DNA of 48,549 nt from an uncultured Pyrinomonadaceae bacterium (GTDB lineage Bacteria; Acidobacteriota; Blastocatellia; Pyrinomonadales; Pyrinomonadaceae). Both the position numbers and the translations under genes were made by a program. The first letter of the stretch is position 1. Each line of letters begins with the position of its first letter. The notes under the pieces are model-generated. The model searched no databases, was not told the DNA's origin, and saw only the letters and a list, made by a program, of their open reading frames with translations. The stretch lies in contig CADCUR010000286.1 in assembly GCA_902805935.1 (NCBI GenBank), positions 1-48,549 on the forward strand, read 5' to 3'. Of this stretch, positions 24,939 through 33,391 are shown piece by piece.

Positions 24939-25883
24939 TTACTCCTTTTCAACAGTTTCTTCAGTTGCTTTTTCACCTGTTTCATCTACAGTTTTCGCCG
25001 GAACAATCACGCGCAGCGCGGCGGGGCGCACGCGGTAATGAAGCGGCGTTTCCAACATTAGAACTTCGCCGTCCATCGCCACGCGCAATTGTCTGTGCCG
25101 AGTTTCGATCCACACTTCATCGGTACATAAAGACACGAAATCCTTTGCTTGCCGAAGTTTTCCGAACAGCGCCCGCACCGCCATCTGCAGCAACGCGAAT
25201 CGTCCGGCGCGCGGCGTCATATACAAACTCAAATGCCCGGCGTCCAAGCAGGTTCGCCCGCCGATATTGAAACTTTCCATTTCATACAAGTTATTGCCCA
25301 CGAAGACGAACGGGGTGCGCGTGACGATTTCCTTGCCGTCGGCGTTCAAACGAATATCGAGAAATGGATAGCGGCGCAAAACTTTAAACGCCGAGCGGAG
25401 CAGCGAATTCCATTTTCCGAAGCCGAGGCGTTGTCGCTGCTCGCGCCGCCGCACAACGTCGGGGTAAAGTCCCAAACTCGAATTGTTAATAAATATCTGC
25501 CCGTTGACTTCCGCAACGTCAACTTTAGCGACGTGACCGGCGATAATCACGCGCGCCGCTTCTTCGAGGTCAAGGGGAATATTCAAGTCTTTGGCGAAAT
25601 GATTGAGCGTGCCGAGCGGCAGAACGCCGAGATTTTTTTCAGTGCCGACCAGTCCCGCTGCGACTGCGCTGACCGTGCCGTCGCCACCGCCCGCGACAAT
25701 CGTCTGACTGCCGCTTTTAACGGCGCGTTTTGCCATCTCGACAATCTCGGCTCCGCTTTCGGCAAGCTCAATACGGGCTTCGATGTCATTCGCCGAAAAA
25801 ATGTCGGCAAGAATCCGCCGTTCATCCTCTTTGTCGCTCGTGCCGGAAGCGGCGTTAATAATGATATCTATTGGTAAAGGCAT
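24939..25883 (-). CDS. second diacylglycerol-kinase-family lipid kinase
   Basis: A 314-residue enzyme with IIINAASGT at 7-15 (variant of NPxSG), the VAGGGDGTVSAVAAGLVG loop at 63-80 and LPLGTLNHFAKDL at 88-100, which together define the LCB5/YegS lipid kinase family. The start at 25883 (MPLPIDI) follows a GGAG site at good spacing; longer readings upstream run through non-conserved sequence. It phosphorylates a lipid hydroxyl, the exact lipid unknown. It differs in the loop from the kinase at 5809 (TLNHF versus TGGDF), pointing to separate substrates. It is followed by a coupled metallophosphoesterase and then a PAP2 phosphatase. Confidence 0.93.
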   Translation of the reverse strand: MPLPIDIIINAASGTSDKEDERRILADIFSANDIEARIELAESGAEIVEMAKRAVKSGSQTIVAGGGDGTVSAVAAGLVGTEKNLGVLPLGTLNHFAKDLNIPLDLEEAARVIIAGHVAKVDVAEVNGQIFINNSSLGLYPDVVRRREQRQRLGFGKWNSLLRSAFKVLRRYPFLDIRLNADGKEIVTRTPFVFVGNNLYEMESFNIGGRTCLDAGHLSLYMTPRAGRFALLQMAVRALFGKLRQAKDFVSLCTDEVWIETRHRQLRVAMDGEVLMLETPLHYRVRPAALRVIVPAKTVDETGEKATEETVEKE

Positions 25884-25986
25884 AACAGATTCTCCACAAT
25901 TCAGCGTGCGCCAACAACTTTTGCGCGGGATTTTCCGGGAATTAATCGAAAATAAATCTTTCCCGCAGAAAGGCGAAGCGGTTATT

Positions 25987-26694
25987 TTACTTTGCCTCAA
26001 ACCACCGGACGGATTCAAGAGCAATTTCGTGAGGAATCGTGTGCGCTCCGTCAAATTCTCTGTAAAGAACTTCGTAACCGCCGCGTTTTAATTGCGGCGC
26101 TATTCTGCGGCTGCATCGCTCGATTGGCAGCACGCGGTCGCCGGTGCCGTGTGAGATATAAATGCGAGGCACGCCCGTTTGTTCCGTCGGAGCCATAAAG
26201 CCCGGTGAAAATGCGATAACGTGGCTGAAAAGGTCGCCGTTAATTAATCCCAATGAAAGCGCGTAAGAGGCGCCGTCTGAGAATCCGCCGACGGCAAGGC
26301 GCGACTTATCAACGGCAAAACGCTCGAATGCGTATTCGAGCGCCAGGTCAATAAATTCGACATCAACGCCGTATGTGTCGGCGATCACGTCCCAGGTGGC
26401 GGCTTGCGAGGCGGGAGCCAGTAAAATAATGTTTGCATCGTCGGCAAATTGTCGCAGCAAACCGATTCCGTGTTCGGCGTTTCCGCCCGCGCCGTGCAGC
26501 ATCAGCGCGAAGGCGGCGGGATTTTCCGCTTTATACTTTTTCGGCACATACAACAAAGCATCGCGTTTTTCGGCAAGCCGCAACTGATAAAGCCCAAGTG
26601 CGGCGGCTTCTTTGGTCAGAGTTAAAGGGCGTGTTTGCAATCGCCCTTTTTTTGACGCTTTTGAATCTTTTATTTGTAATCTGTTTTCGGTCAT
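25987..26694 (-). CDS. alpha/beta-hydrolase, phospholipase/carboxylesterase-like
   Basis: A 235-residue serine hydrolase: oxyanion segment LMLHGAGGN at 64-72, nucleophile in GGFSDGASYA (Ser139), acid in GTGDRVLP (Asp187) and base in FDGAHTIPHE (His218). This is the pattern of the small phospholipase/carboxylesterase and feruloyl-esterase-like group. There is no signal peptide, so it is probably cytoplasmic. AGAAG lies before the ATG. It is separated by 103 bp from the downstream lipid kinase gene; cotranscription is possible but not certain. The substrate is unknown. Confidence 0.9.
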   Translation of the reverse strand: MTENRLQIKDSKASKKGRLQTRPLTLTKEAAALGLYQLRLAEKRDALLYVPKKYKAENPAAFALMLHGAGGNAEHGIGLLRQFADDANIILLAPASQAATWDVIADTYGVDVEFIDLALEYAFERFAVDKSRLAVGGFSDGASYALSLGLINGDLFSHVIAFSPGFMAPTEQTGVPRIYISHGTGDRVLPIERCSRRIAPQLKRGGYEVLYREFDGAHTIPHEIALESVRWFEAK

Positions 26695-26779
26695 CGCATC
26701 TTCTGTTTTTTTTTAGTTAACATTCGGTAATAGGAGACATTATTTTATTTGCGACTGACAAGTTCGTTCAGACGATTAA

Positions 26780-27715
26780 TCAAACGCGCTGCGATTCCGG
26801 CACGAGCGATTTGTGAATATGAATCGCCGCCATCGCGCCCTCGGCGGCGGCGACAACGGCGAGCTGCGAGCGCGGTGTCATATCGCCCGCCGCGTAAACG
26901 CCTTTGACGCTCGTTTGCTGTTCTTCGTCAATCCAAATCAGTCCGCTGTCTTCGTCAATCCGACAGCCGAGCTTTTCGTGTAAATTCGATGACGGTTCGG
27001 TTCCGAGATTGAAAAACAGCGCGTCGCATTCGAGCGATTCGCCGTTGTCGAGCCGAACGTATTGCAGCTGTTTTCGCCCAACATCGCCTTCGAGCTTGAC
27101 GATGCTTTGATTGATTACCGGGATATTAAATTCGGCGAGCTTGGCGAAATGCTCGTCGGTCATATCGCTGCTGTCGCCGTCGGTGACGAGCGTCAGATTG
27201 TCCGTCCAGGTCAGCAAGTTCAAGGTAAAACCGACGGTTTTTTTATCTCTGCCGAGAACGACGACGCGCTTTCCGGTGTTTTCAAATCCGTCGCAGTCTG
27301 GGCAATGATGCACGGTCGCTCCGTAAAACTCTTGAAAGCCAGAGCAATCCGGCGTGAAATCGCGCAAACCCGTCGCTAATACCAGCCGCTTTGCCTCAAA
27401 ACTCTGCGCGACGATTTTTTCGTCGCCCGTCGAAACCCGAAAATGTTCATCCGCGATTTGCTCGACGTGAGTCACGCAGCCTTCGATAATTAAGCCGCCG
27501 TGCTGGGTCACTTCCTGCCGCCCGCGCTCCAGCAGCTCGGTCGGCAAAATGCCGTGATGACCGAGAAAGCCGTGGACGCCGTGCGAGTAGATATTGCGCG
27601 GGCTGTTGTGGTGAAAAGTCAGAGAGCGCCGACGGTAACGAGCAAGAAAAAGCGCGGCGGACAATCCGGCTGGTCCTGCGCCGATCACAATGCAATCGTA
27701 TAATTGTTCGGTCAT
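26780..27715 (-). CDS. thioredoxin-reductase-like FAD/NAD(P) oxidoreductase
   Basis: A 311-residue flavoprotein with the FAD-binding VIGAGPAGLSAALFLARY motif at 11-28, an NAD(P)-binding segment around GKRVVVLGRDKKTVG, and the C-terminal FAD motif GVYAAGDMT. A redox pair lies in HHCPDCDGFE near residue 138, matching the CxxC of thioredoxin reductases (usually CATC). Related enzymes of this size sometimes reduce thioredoxin and sometimes act as oxidases or with other partners. It is divergently placed from a glutaredoxin-like gene 305 bp away, which could be its partner. The AGAAAAG ribosome site is weak. Confidence 0.92.
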   Translation of the reverse strand: MTEQLYDCIVIGAGPAGLSAALFLARYRRRSLTFHHNSPRNIYSHGVHGFLGHHGILPTELLERGRQEVTQHGGLIIEGCVTHVEQIADEHFRVSTGDEKIVAQSFEAKRLVLATGLRDFTPDCSGFQEFYGATVHHCPDCDGFENTGKRVVVLGRDKKTVGFTLNLLTWTDNLTLVTDGDSSDMTDEHFAKLAEFNIPVINQSIVKLEGDVGRKQLQYVRLDNGESLECDALFFNLGTEPSSNLHEKLGCRIDEDSGLIWIDEEQQTSVKGVYAAGDMTPRSQLAVVAAAEGAMAAIHIHKSLVPESQRV

Positions 27716-28020
27716 CTTTTCTAAAATATAGATTTTTTATTTATCAAGATTAAGTTTTGTTCAGGGCGCTCGAAGAAAATGTAAAAAAGCCTTAATTATT
27801 TTCTTCGCACGGTAAATATTCGTTTCATTGCAACATACGCAAAAAATCTATTCTGTTTTCTATCCGACAGAACCGCCTTCTAACAGCAGTTAGGCTTAAT
27901 TGAAATGAACGCAACAGATTGTTAAAAGCGGGAGTTTCAGTGTTTTAATGCACAAATCAAAAGATTTTATATTGTTCGTCTAAGTTATAAGTCATAAAAA
28001 ATCTGCTGGAAAGGAGAACA
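27716..28020. promoter_or_regulatory. divergent intergenic region between two redox genes
   Basis: These 305 AT-rich bases separate the minus-strand flavoprotein from the plus-strand glutaredoxin-like gene and must hold promoters for both. A short perfect palindrome (CTAAC-agca-GTTAG, 27880-27893) is the only symmetrical element I saw. A strong AAGGAG site sits just before 28021. No gene remnant was recognised. Confidence 0.5.
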
Positions 28021-28272
28021 ATGATGATTAAAGTTTACGGTGCGGATTGGTGCGGCGATACAAAGCGCACGCTCAAATATTTAGACAGATTAAACGTTGA
28101 TTACGATTATATTGATGTCGAACAGGACGAATCGGCTTCGGAATGGGTCAAATCCCAGAACGACGGAAAAGAGCGCAAACCGACATTGCTCGTCGGTTCA
28201 CAGGTGCTTTCCGTTCCGAGTGAAGGCGAATTGGAGGCGGCTCTCGCGTCAGAGTTTGGAGCGGACAAATAA
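28021..28272 (+). CDS. glutaredoxin-like (mycoredoxin-type) protein with a single active-site Cys
   Basis: An 83-residue thioredoxin-fold protein: IKVYGADWCGDTKRTLKYL at the N-terminus, then YIDVEQDE and KPTLLVGSQVLSVPSEGELEAAL, the TVP-like loop and C-terminal helix of glutaredoxin family members. The active site is WCGDT; the second Cys of CxxC is Thr, so only a monothiol mechanism is possible. AAGGAGAACA precedes the ATG; a second ATG one codon later is equally possible. Transcribed in the same direction, and 24 bp before, the first erythromycin-esterase-like gene. Confidence 0.92.
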   Translation: MMIKVYGADWCGDTKRTLKYLDRLNVDYDYIDVEQDESASEWVKSQNDGKERKPTLLVGSQVLSVPSEGELEAALASEFGADK

Positions 28273-28296
28273 CCGTGAGTATGAACGGAGACGATT

Positions 28297-29709
28297 ATGA
28301 TTAAACGGATTACTCTCAACTTTGTTCACATACTGCTTTTCGTTTCGTTGATCTGCAATGGTTGCTCGCTGCAAGATAACAGATACTTGCTCGGCAGTTC
28401 CGAAGCGGCTGAAACGACAACCGAAGAAGACGCACAGGCGGCGGCTCTGGTAAAGAAGTTCGCGCATCCGATTTCAGGCGATTCGCGCGATTATGACCCG
28501 CTTTTGAAAATGATCGGCGACGCCAGATTTGTTCTTCTCGGCGAAGCGACTCACGGCACGCACGAATTTTATCGAGAGCGAGCGGCGATAACCAGACGTT
28601 TAATCGAGGAAAAGGGATTTGACGCAGTGGTTTTGGAAGCCGATTGGACGGATGCGTATCGCGTCAATGAATTTGTCCGCGGGGCATCCAAAGACCAAAC
28701 CGCCGAACAATCGCTGGCGGGTTTCACGCGATTTCCGCAGTGGATGTGGCGCAACACAGATTTTCGTGACCTTGTAACTTCGATTCGTTCGTATAACAAT
28801 TCAGGCAAGCCCAACGCATCGCGGGCGGGCATTTACGGAATGGATCTTTACGGTCTTTCGGAGTCGGCAGACGCCGTTATTGAATATCTCAAACGTATTG
28901 ATCCGAACGCCGGCAAACAAGCGGCGCAAAGATATTCCTGTTTCGACGGCTTTCGAGACGCGCTTGAACAATACGGTTTCATTGTCTCCGGAGATGAGAA
29001 AAAATCTTGTGAAAAACAGGCATCCGAGCAGTTTCAGGAAATGGAACGGCGTTTTAACGCTTGGTTGAATAATACAAATCGCGGGCGCGACGAAGACTTG
29101 TTCTCCGCTTACCAGAACGCGCGGGTCGTCAAAAACGGCGAGGCTTATTACCGGCTCAGTTATAAGAGAAACTTTTCGACCTGGAATCTTCGTGACACGC
29201 ACATGGCGGAAACGCTGCAGGCGCTTGCCGAGTATTTAGATGCTTTAGGCGGGAAGAAATCTAAGGTGGTCGTCTGGGCGCATAATACGCACCAGGGCGA
29301 CGCGCGAATGACCGAGATGGGCGAAACGGGCGAATTAAATGTCGGACATCTGATGCGCCAGGCAAACGATGGAGACTCAGTTCTGGTGGGTTTTACGACT
29401 TACATGGGTGAAGTTACGGCGGCGTCGGAATGGGGAGAAAAAGGCGAAAAAATGCGAGTGCGTCCGGCGCTAGCGGGAAGCTACGCAAGCCTTTTTCACG
29501 AAACCGGCGTGCCGAATTTCCTGTTAATCTTTCGCGGCAATGAACGGCTCATCAAAGAATTGGCTCACACGCGGCTGGAGAGAGCAATCGGCGTAGTTTA
29601 TAAACCGGAGACCGAACGCCAGAGTCATTATTTTAAGGCGCGTATGTCAAAGCAATTCGATGCCGTTATTCATTTTGACGCAACGAGCGCTGTGAAGCCG
29701 CTTGATTGA
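28297..29709 (+). CDS. exported erythromycin-esterase family protein (copy 1)
   Basis: A 470-residue protein with an N-terminal signal segment (HILLFVSLICNGCSL), possibly a lipoprotein but with an atypical lipobox. The family core begins near residue 50 and shows FVLLGEATHGTHEFYRER (Glu/His pair at 83-86), GFDAVVLEADWTD, FPQWMWRNTDFRD, GIYGMDLYGL and VVWAHNTHQGDARM, which carries the further conserved His residues. Family members include EreA/EreB, which hydrolyse the macrolide lactone, but most chromosomal members, including exported ones, have unknown substrates. GGAGACGATT precedes the ATG. A close paralogue lies at 30605, with a sirtuin gene between them. Confidence 0.92.
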   Translation: MIKRITLNFVHILLFVSLICNGCSLQDNRYLLGSSEAAETTTEEDAQAAALVKKFAHPISGDSRDYDPLLKMIGDARFVLLGEATHGTHEFYRERAAITRRLIEEKGFDAVVLEADWTDAYRVNEFVRGASKDQTAEQSLAGFTRFPQWMWRNTDFRDLVTSIRSYNNSGKPNASRAGIYGMDLYGLSESADAVIEYLKRIDPNAGKQAAQRYSCFDGFRDALEQYGFIVSGDEKKSCEKQASEQFQEMERRFNAWLNNTNRGRDEDLFSAYQNARVVKNGEAYYRLSYKRNFSTWNLRDTHMAETLQALAEYLDALGGKKSKVVVWAHNTHQGDARMTEMGETGELNVGHLMRQANDGDSVLVGFTTYMGEVTAASEWGEKGEKMRVRPALAGSYASLFHETGVPNFLLIFRGNERLIKELAHTRLERAIGVVYKPETERQSHYFKARMSKQFDAVIHFDATSAVKPLD

Positions 29710-29764
29710 TTCGGTCATAATTTTGTCTTTTTACATCTTTTATCGAGAGACGCAAACCAGGCTG

Positions 29765-30529
29765 ATGATAACTGAACAACTCCTCAACAAATATATTGAA
29801 ACGATTGCTCAATGGATTATCGAAAGCAATCACGTCGTCGCTTTCACCGGCGCGGGCATCAGCACCGATTCGGGCATTCCCGATTTTCGCGGACCGAACG
29901 GCGTCTGGACGCGGCGCGACGCGGGTTTGCCGCCGCCTTCTTGGAAGATTTCTCCGAGAGGAATTCGACCGAATCCGTCGCATCTGGCGCTGGTTGAGCT
30001 TCAACGAATCGGCAAACTTCAGTTTCTCATCACGCAAAACACCGATAATCTGCACCGCGAATCCGGCATTGAACCGGAACTTCTCGCCGAACTTCACGGC
30101 AACGGAAAACTTGTCCGCTGTCTCGCGTGCGACCGGCAATATACGAGGCAGGAGGTCGGATGGGACGCTAATCGCTTCGGACCCGGCTACCGAACGCAAA
30201 AGCCGGTTGCCGATCAGCCAAATTGTCCGAACTGCGGCGGGCGGCTCATTTCATCGGTTGTAAATTTTGAAGACCCGATGCCGGAGAAAGAATTAAACAC
30301 GGCAGCCTGGCACGCTCAAATCTGCGATTTGATGCTTGTTTTAGGTTCGTCATTAATGGTTAATCCGGCTGCTTCGCTGGTCGGCGTAGCGATTGAAGAG
30401 GGCGCGCGCGTAGTTTTAATCAATCAGGGCGAGACGCCTTATGATGATTTTGTAGCTTTGCGAATACTGACTGGTATCGGAGAGGTGCTGCCTCCAGCAG
30501 TTGAATTGGTAAAACTCTCCGAGCAGTAG
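29765..30529 (+). CDS. Sir2-family NAD-dependent protein deacylase
   Basis: A 254-residue sirtuin complete in its motifs: NAD site FTGAGISTDSGIPDFRG (27-43), TQNTDNLH (90-97) with Asn and Asp, catalytic His111 in ELHGNG, zinc ligands Cys119, Cys122, Cys154 and Cys157, and GSSLMVNPA (195-202). It removes acyl groups from lysine using NAD and is cytoplasmic. The start at 29765 was chosen because residues upstream (from a TTG at 29702) are hydrophobic and outside the family; the ribosome site is weak. It is located between two exported erythromycin-esterase-like paralogues in one plus-strand array, 55 bp after the first. Confidence 0.95.
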   Translation: MITEQLLNKYIETIAQWIIESNHVVAFTGAGISTDSGIPDFRGPNGVWTRRDAGLPPPSWKISPRGIRPNPSHLALVELQRIGKLQFLITQNTDNLHRESGIEPELLAELHGNGKLVRCLACDRQYTRQEVGWDANRFGPGYRTQKPVADQPNCPNCGGRLISSVVNFEDPMPEKELNTAAWHAQICDLMLVLGSSLMVNPAASLVGVAIEEGARVVLINQGETPYDDFVALRILTGIGEVLPPAVELVKLSEQ

Positions 30530-30604
30530 TTTTAATAAATGAAATTTTGTGCCGTTGCTTACGGAAACCAAAGATTTGATTTTAACCCTTGTTTTGGTGA
30601 TGTT

Positions 30605-32005
30605 ATGAACAAGCAGTTTTTAGTCAACTTTGCTCATCGAGTGCTGATTTCGTGTCTGATTTTTTCGTTTAGCGTATTAGTCTGTTTTCCTCAACAAACG
30701 CCAAATAAAGCCAAAAATGCAAACACGCCGCCCTCTGAAGAAACTGAGGTTGTCGGTTTGGTGCGAGAGGCGGCTTATCCTTTAACAGGCGATGAACGCG
30801 ATTACGATCCTTTGATGGAACTGATTGGAAATGCCCGTTTCGTTATGCTCGGCGAAGCCACGCACGGCACAAGCGAGTTTTACAGCGAGCGAGCGCGAAT
30901 TACGCGCCGGCTCGTCGAAGAAAAGGGTTTTGACGCCGTTGTGATAGAGGCGGATTGGACACAAGTAAATCGCGTCAATCGTTACATACGAAGCGAAGGA
31001 AAAGATACGGGCGCGGAGAAAGCGTTATCGGATTTTGACCGCTTTCCTCGCTGGATGTGGCGTAACTCGGAGTTTCGAGATTTTGTTGATTCTTTGAGAA
31101 CTATCAACGCGCGCTCGGACCTAACAAAACCGGTTTCCATTTACGGAATGGACTTGTACGGTTGGTCGGATTCAGCCGCAGCGACAATTGACTATTTCAA
31201 TCGGGTTGACGCCGAGGCAGCCCGCCGCGCCCGCAAGCGTTACGGTTGTTTTAGCCGCTTTCGCAGTGCGTCGCAGCTTTATGGACTGGAGGTTTTAAAC
31301 AAAACCGCTCGATCATGCCAGAAAGATGTACAGCAGCAATTCGACGAAATGCAGCAGTTAATGGCTAAGCCCGGCTCTAATAAAACCGACGAACTTTTTA
31401 ATGCTTTACAAAATGCGCGAGTCGTAAAAAACGCCGAGGCTTACTACCGGGCAATTTATCAACGCAACATCTCTTCTTGGAATCTGCGCGACCAACATAT
31501 GGCTGAAACGCTCGAAGCCGTCGCCAATCATCACGAAACAAAATCAGGCAAACCGGCAAAGATTGTCGTCTGGGCGCACAACTCGCATCAGGGCGACGCG
31601 CGAATGACCGAACGAGCGCGGGTCGGCGAACTCAACGTCGGTCAGTTAGTTCGCCAACGGTATGGTAAAGATTCAGTGCTTGTCGGTTTCACAACCCACA
31701 CGGGGTATGTTCGGGCGGCAAGAGAATGGGGCGGATATGACGAACGAAGACGAGTGCGCCCGGCGCTTGAAGGCAGTTACTCGGCGCTGTTTCACAAAAC
31801 CGGCGTCCCGAATTTTCTGCTGATTCTACGCCAAGGAGGTAAAATTTCCGAAGCGCTAAACAGCGACCGACTTGAGCGGGCAATCGGTGTTATTTACCTG
31901 CCGCAAACCGAGCGTCAGAGCCATTACTTTCACGCTCGATTGTCTAAACAATTCGACGCCGTAATTCATTTCGATGTAACTACTGCTGTGAAACAGCTAG
32001 ACTGA
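30605..32005 (+). CDS. exported erythromycin-esterase family protein (copy 2)
   Basis: A 466-residue paralogue of the protein at 28297. After a signal segment (VLISCLIFSFSVLVCFPQQ) the core repeats the same signatures: MLGEATHGTSEFYSER (Glu and His near 84-87), GFDAVVIEADWT, FPRWMWRNSEFRD, SIYGMDLYGW and VVWAHNSHQGDARM, and the shared C-terminus ending FDVTTAVKQLD. By eye more than half of aligned positions are identical between the copies, so a duplication is evident. The ATG at 30605 is chosen over an upstream one at 30539 because it starts the signal peptide. It ends 7 bp before an APC-family permease gene, suggesting cotranscription. Confidence 0.92.
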   Translation: MNKQFLVNFAHRVLISCLIFSFSVLVCFPQQTPNKAKNANTPPSEETEVVGLVREAAYPLTGDERDYDPLMELIGNARFVMLGEATHGTSEFYSERARITRRLVEEKGFDAVVIEADWTQVNRVNRYIRSEGKDTGAEKALSDFDRFPRWMWRNSEFRDFVDSLRTINARSDLTKPVSIYGMDLYGWSDSAAATIDYFNRVDAEAARRARKRYGCFSRFRSASQLYGLEVLNKTARSCQKDVQQQFDEMQQLMAKPGSNKTDELFNALQNARVVKNAEAYYRAIYQRNISSWNLRDQHMAETLEAVANHHETKSGKPAKIVVWAHNSHQGDARMTERARVGELNVGQLVRQRYGKDSVLVGFTTHTGYVRAAREWGGYDERRRVRPALEGSYSALFHKTGVPNFLLILRQGGKISEALNSDRLERAIGVIYLPQTERQSHYFHARLSKQFDAVIHFDVTTAVKQLD

Positions 32006-32012
32006 AACTAAT

Positions 32013-33359
32013 GTGAACGAAAGAGGAAATAAATCGGAATCCGCTTCAGTAGCCGTTTATGAGACGTTGCGCCTGCCGACGCTTGTTGGGCTGGTTGTTG
32101 CCAATATGATTGGAGCCGGAGTATTTACCACATCGGGTTTTGCTCTGGCTGATTTAGGTTCTGCAAACCGCGTGATGCTCGCCTGGGCGGTCGGCGGGGT
32201 AATTGCTATCTGCGGGGCGCTCAGCTACGGCGGGCTTGCGCGTCGCTTTACCGAATCGGGCGGCGAATATTTATTTCTATCGCGCGCCCTGCATCCGCTT
32301 GCCGGATTTATTGCGGGCTGGGTTTCGCTGCTCGCGGGATTTACCGGCGCAATCGCCTTCGCCGCGCTCGCCTTCGAGACTTATATTTCGCCGTTGCTTG
32401 CTTTTACTTTGCCGCCTAAAAGTCTTGCGATTGCTCTGATTGTGACGGCGGCTTTACTGCACGGAGCGCGAGTTCGCGCCGGGATCGGCGTGCAAAATGT
32501 CGTGGTTTTTCTAAAATTCGCTTTGCTCATTATTTTTATTGCGGCGGCTGTTTTCGCGGCAAAAGTAATCGGCGTCGGCTCACCTGCTCCTTCCGCGCCG
32601 GAATTCTCGTTAACGGCGTTTGCCGGAAGCCTGGTGTGGATTTCATTGAGCTACTCGGGCTTTAATGCGGCAGTTTATGTTGCCGGAGAAGCGCGCGACG
32701 CTCAAACGGTTGTGCCGCGAGCGATGTGGATCGGAACGCTCATTGTTACAATCCTCTACCTGATATTAAATTCAATCTTTGTTTATTTAGCGCCTTACGA
32801 AGCGGTAGTCGGACGCGAGGATGTGGCGGCAATCGCCGCGCAGTCAATCGGCGGTCAATCTCTGGCGTTATTGGTTCGTGCGATTATTGCTCTGTCTCTT
32901 TTAACCTCGGTTTTTGCAATGATTATGATTGGACCGCGCGTTTACGCAAAAATGGCTGAAGACAAAGTATTCCCCGCGCTTTTTCGCTTTCAGGGAGACG
33001 TGCCGCGGGCGGCGATTGCTTTCCAAGCGGTCGCGGGTGTTTTGGTCGTCGCTTTCAGCACTTTAAAGAACTTGCTTTCATATCTCGGCTTCACTTTATC
33101 GCTCAGCGCTGCCTTAACGGTTTTTTGCTTATTTCTGATTCCTCGGGCGGAAAGTCAATCGGTAAAGATTCCGGCTTATCCTTTCGCCCCGGTTCTGTTT
33201 GTCGGAGCAACCGTTTTTCTGGCAAGCCTCGCCGTCTGGCGAAACCCGGCGGAATTAATAGCGACGCTTCTGACTGTTCTGAGCGGTATTGTTCTTTATT
33301 TCATTCTAAAACGTCATCATAAAGTTGACAGCGATGATAAAATTGAACGTATAGTTTGA
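32013..33359 (+). CDS. APC-superfamily amino-acid permease
   Basis: A 448-residue inner-membrane transporter with about 12 helices. The first helix carries VANMIGAGVFTTSGFAL, the conserved G-x-G substrate-binding loop of APC transporters, and LGSANRVMLAWAVGGVIAICGALSYGGLARRFTESGGEYLF is the typical helix 2 signature. It imports or exchanges amino acids or amines by cation symport or antiport; the exact substrate is not readable. It starts with GTG at 32013, 7 bp after the second esterase gene, so the transporter and esterase are likely one operon, which hints that the esterase family product may be a small amide or amino-acid derivative. Confidence 0.93.
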   Translation: MNERGNKSESASVAVYETLRLPTLVGLVVANMIGAGVFTTSGFALADLGSANRVMLAWAVGGVIAICGALSYGGLARRFTESGGEYLFLSRALHPLAGFIAGWVSLLAGFTGAIAFAALAFETYISPLLAFTLPPKSLAIALIVTAALLHGARVRAGIGVQNVVVFLKFALLIIFIAAAVFAAKVIGVGSPAPSAPEFSLTAFAGSLVWISLSYSGFNAAVYVAGEARDAQTVVPRAMWIGTLIVTILYLILNSIFVYLAPYEAVVGREDVAAIAAQSIGGQSLALLVRAIIALSLLTSVFAMIMIGPRVYAKMAEDKVFPALFRFQGDVPRAAIAFQAVAGVLVVAFSTLKNLLSYLGFTLSLSAALTVFCLFLIPRAESQSVKIPAYPFAPVLFVGATVFLASLAVWRNPAELIATLLTVLSGIVLYFILKRHHKVDSDDKIERIV

Positions 33360-33391
33360 GTAATTCGATTCCGGTTTTATAGAGAGGTTTT

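Noticed and set aside
25149-25877. Plus-strand open frame of 242 codons
   Set aside because: Antisense to the second lipid kinase, whose motifs are all intact; no support for a gene on this strand.
27880-27893. CTAAC-agca-GTTAG palindrome as an operator
   Set aside because: Five-base arms occur by chance often; no second copy was seen.
28297-32005. Idea that the two erythromycin-esterase-like genes are macrolide resistance genes
   Set aside because: Both have export signals, there is no mobile element near them, and they are embedded in a chromosomal array; family membership alone does not show macrolide hydrolysis.
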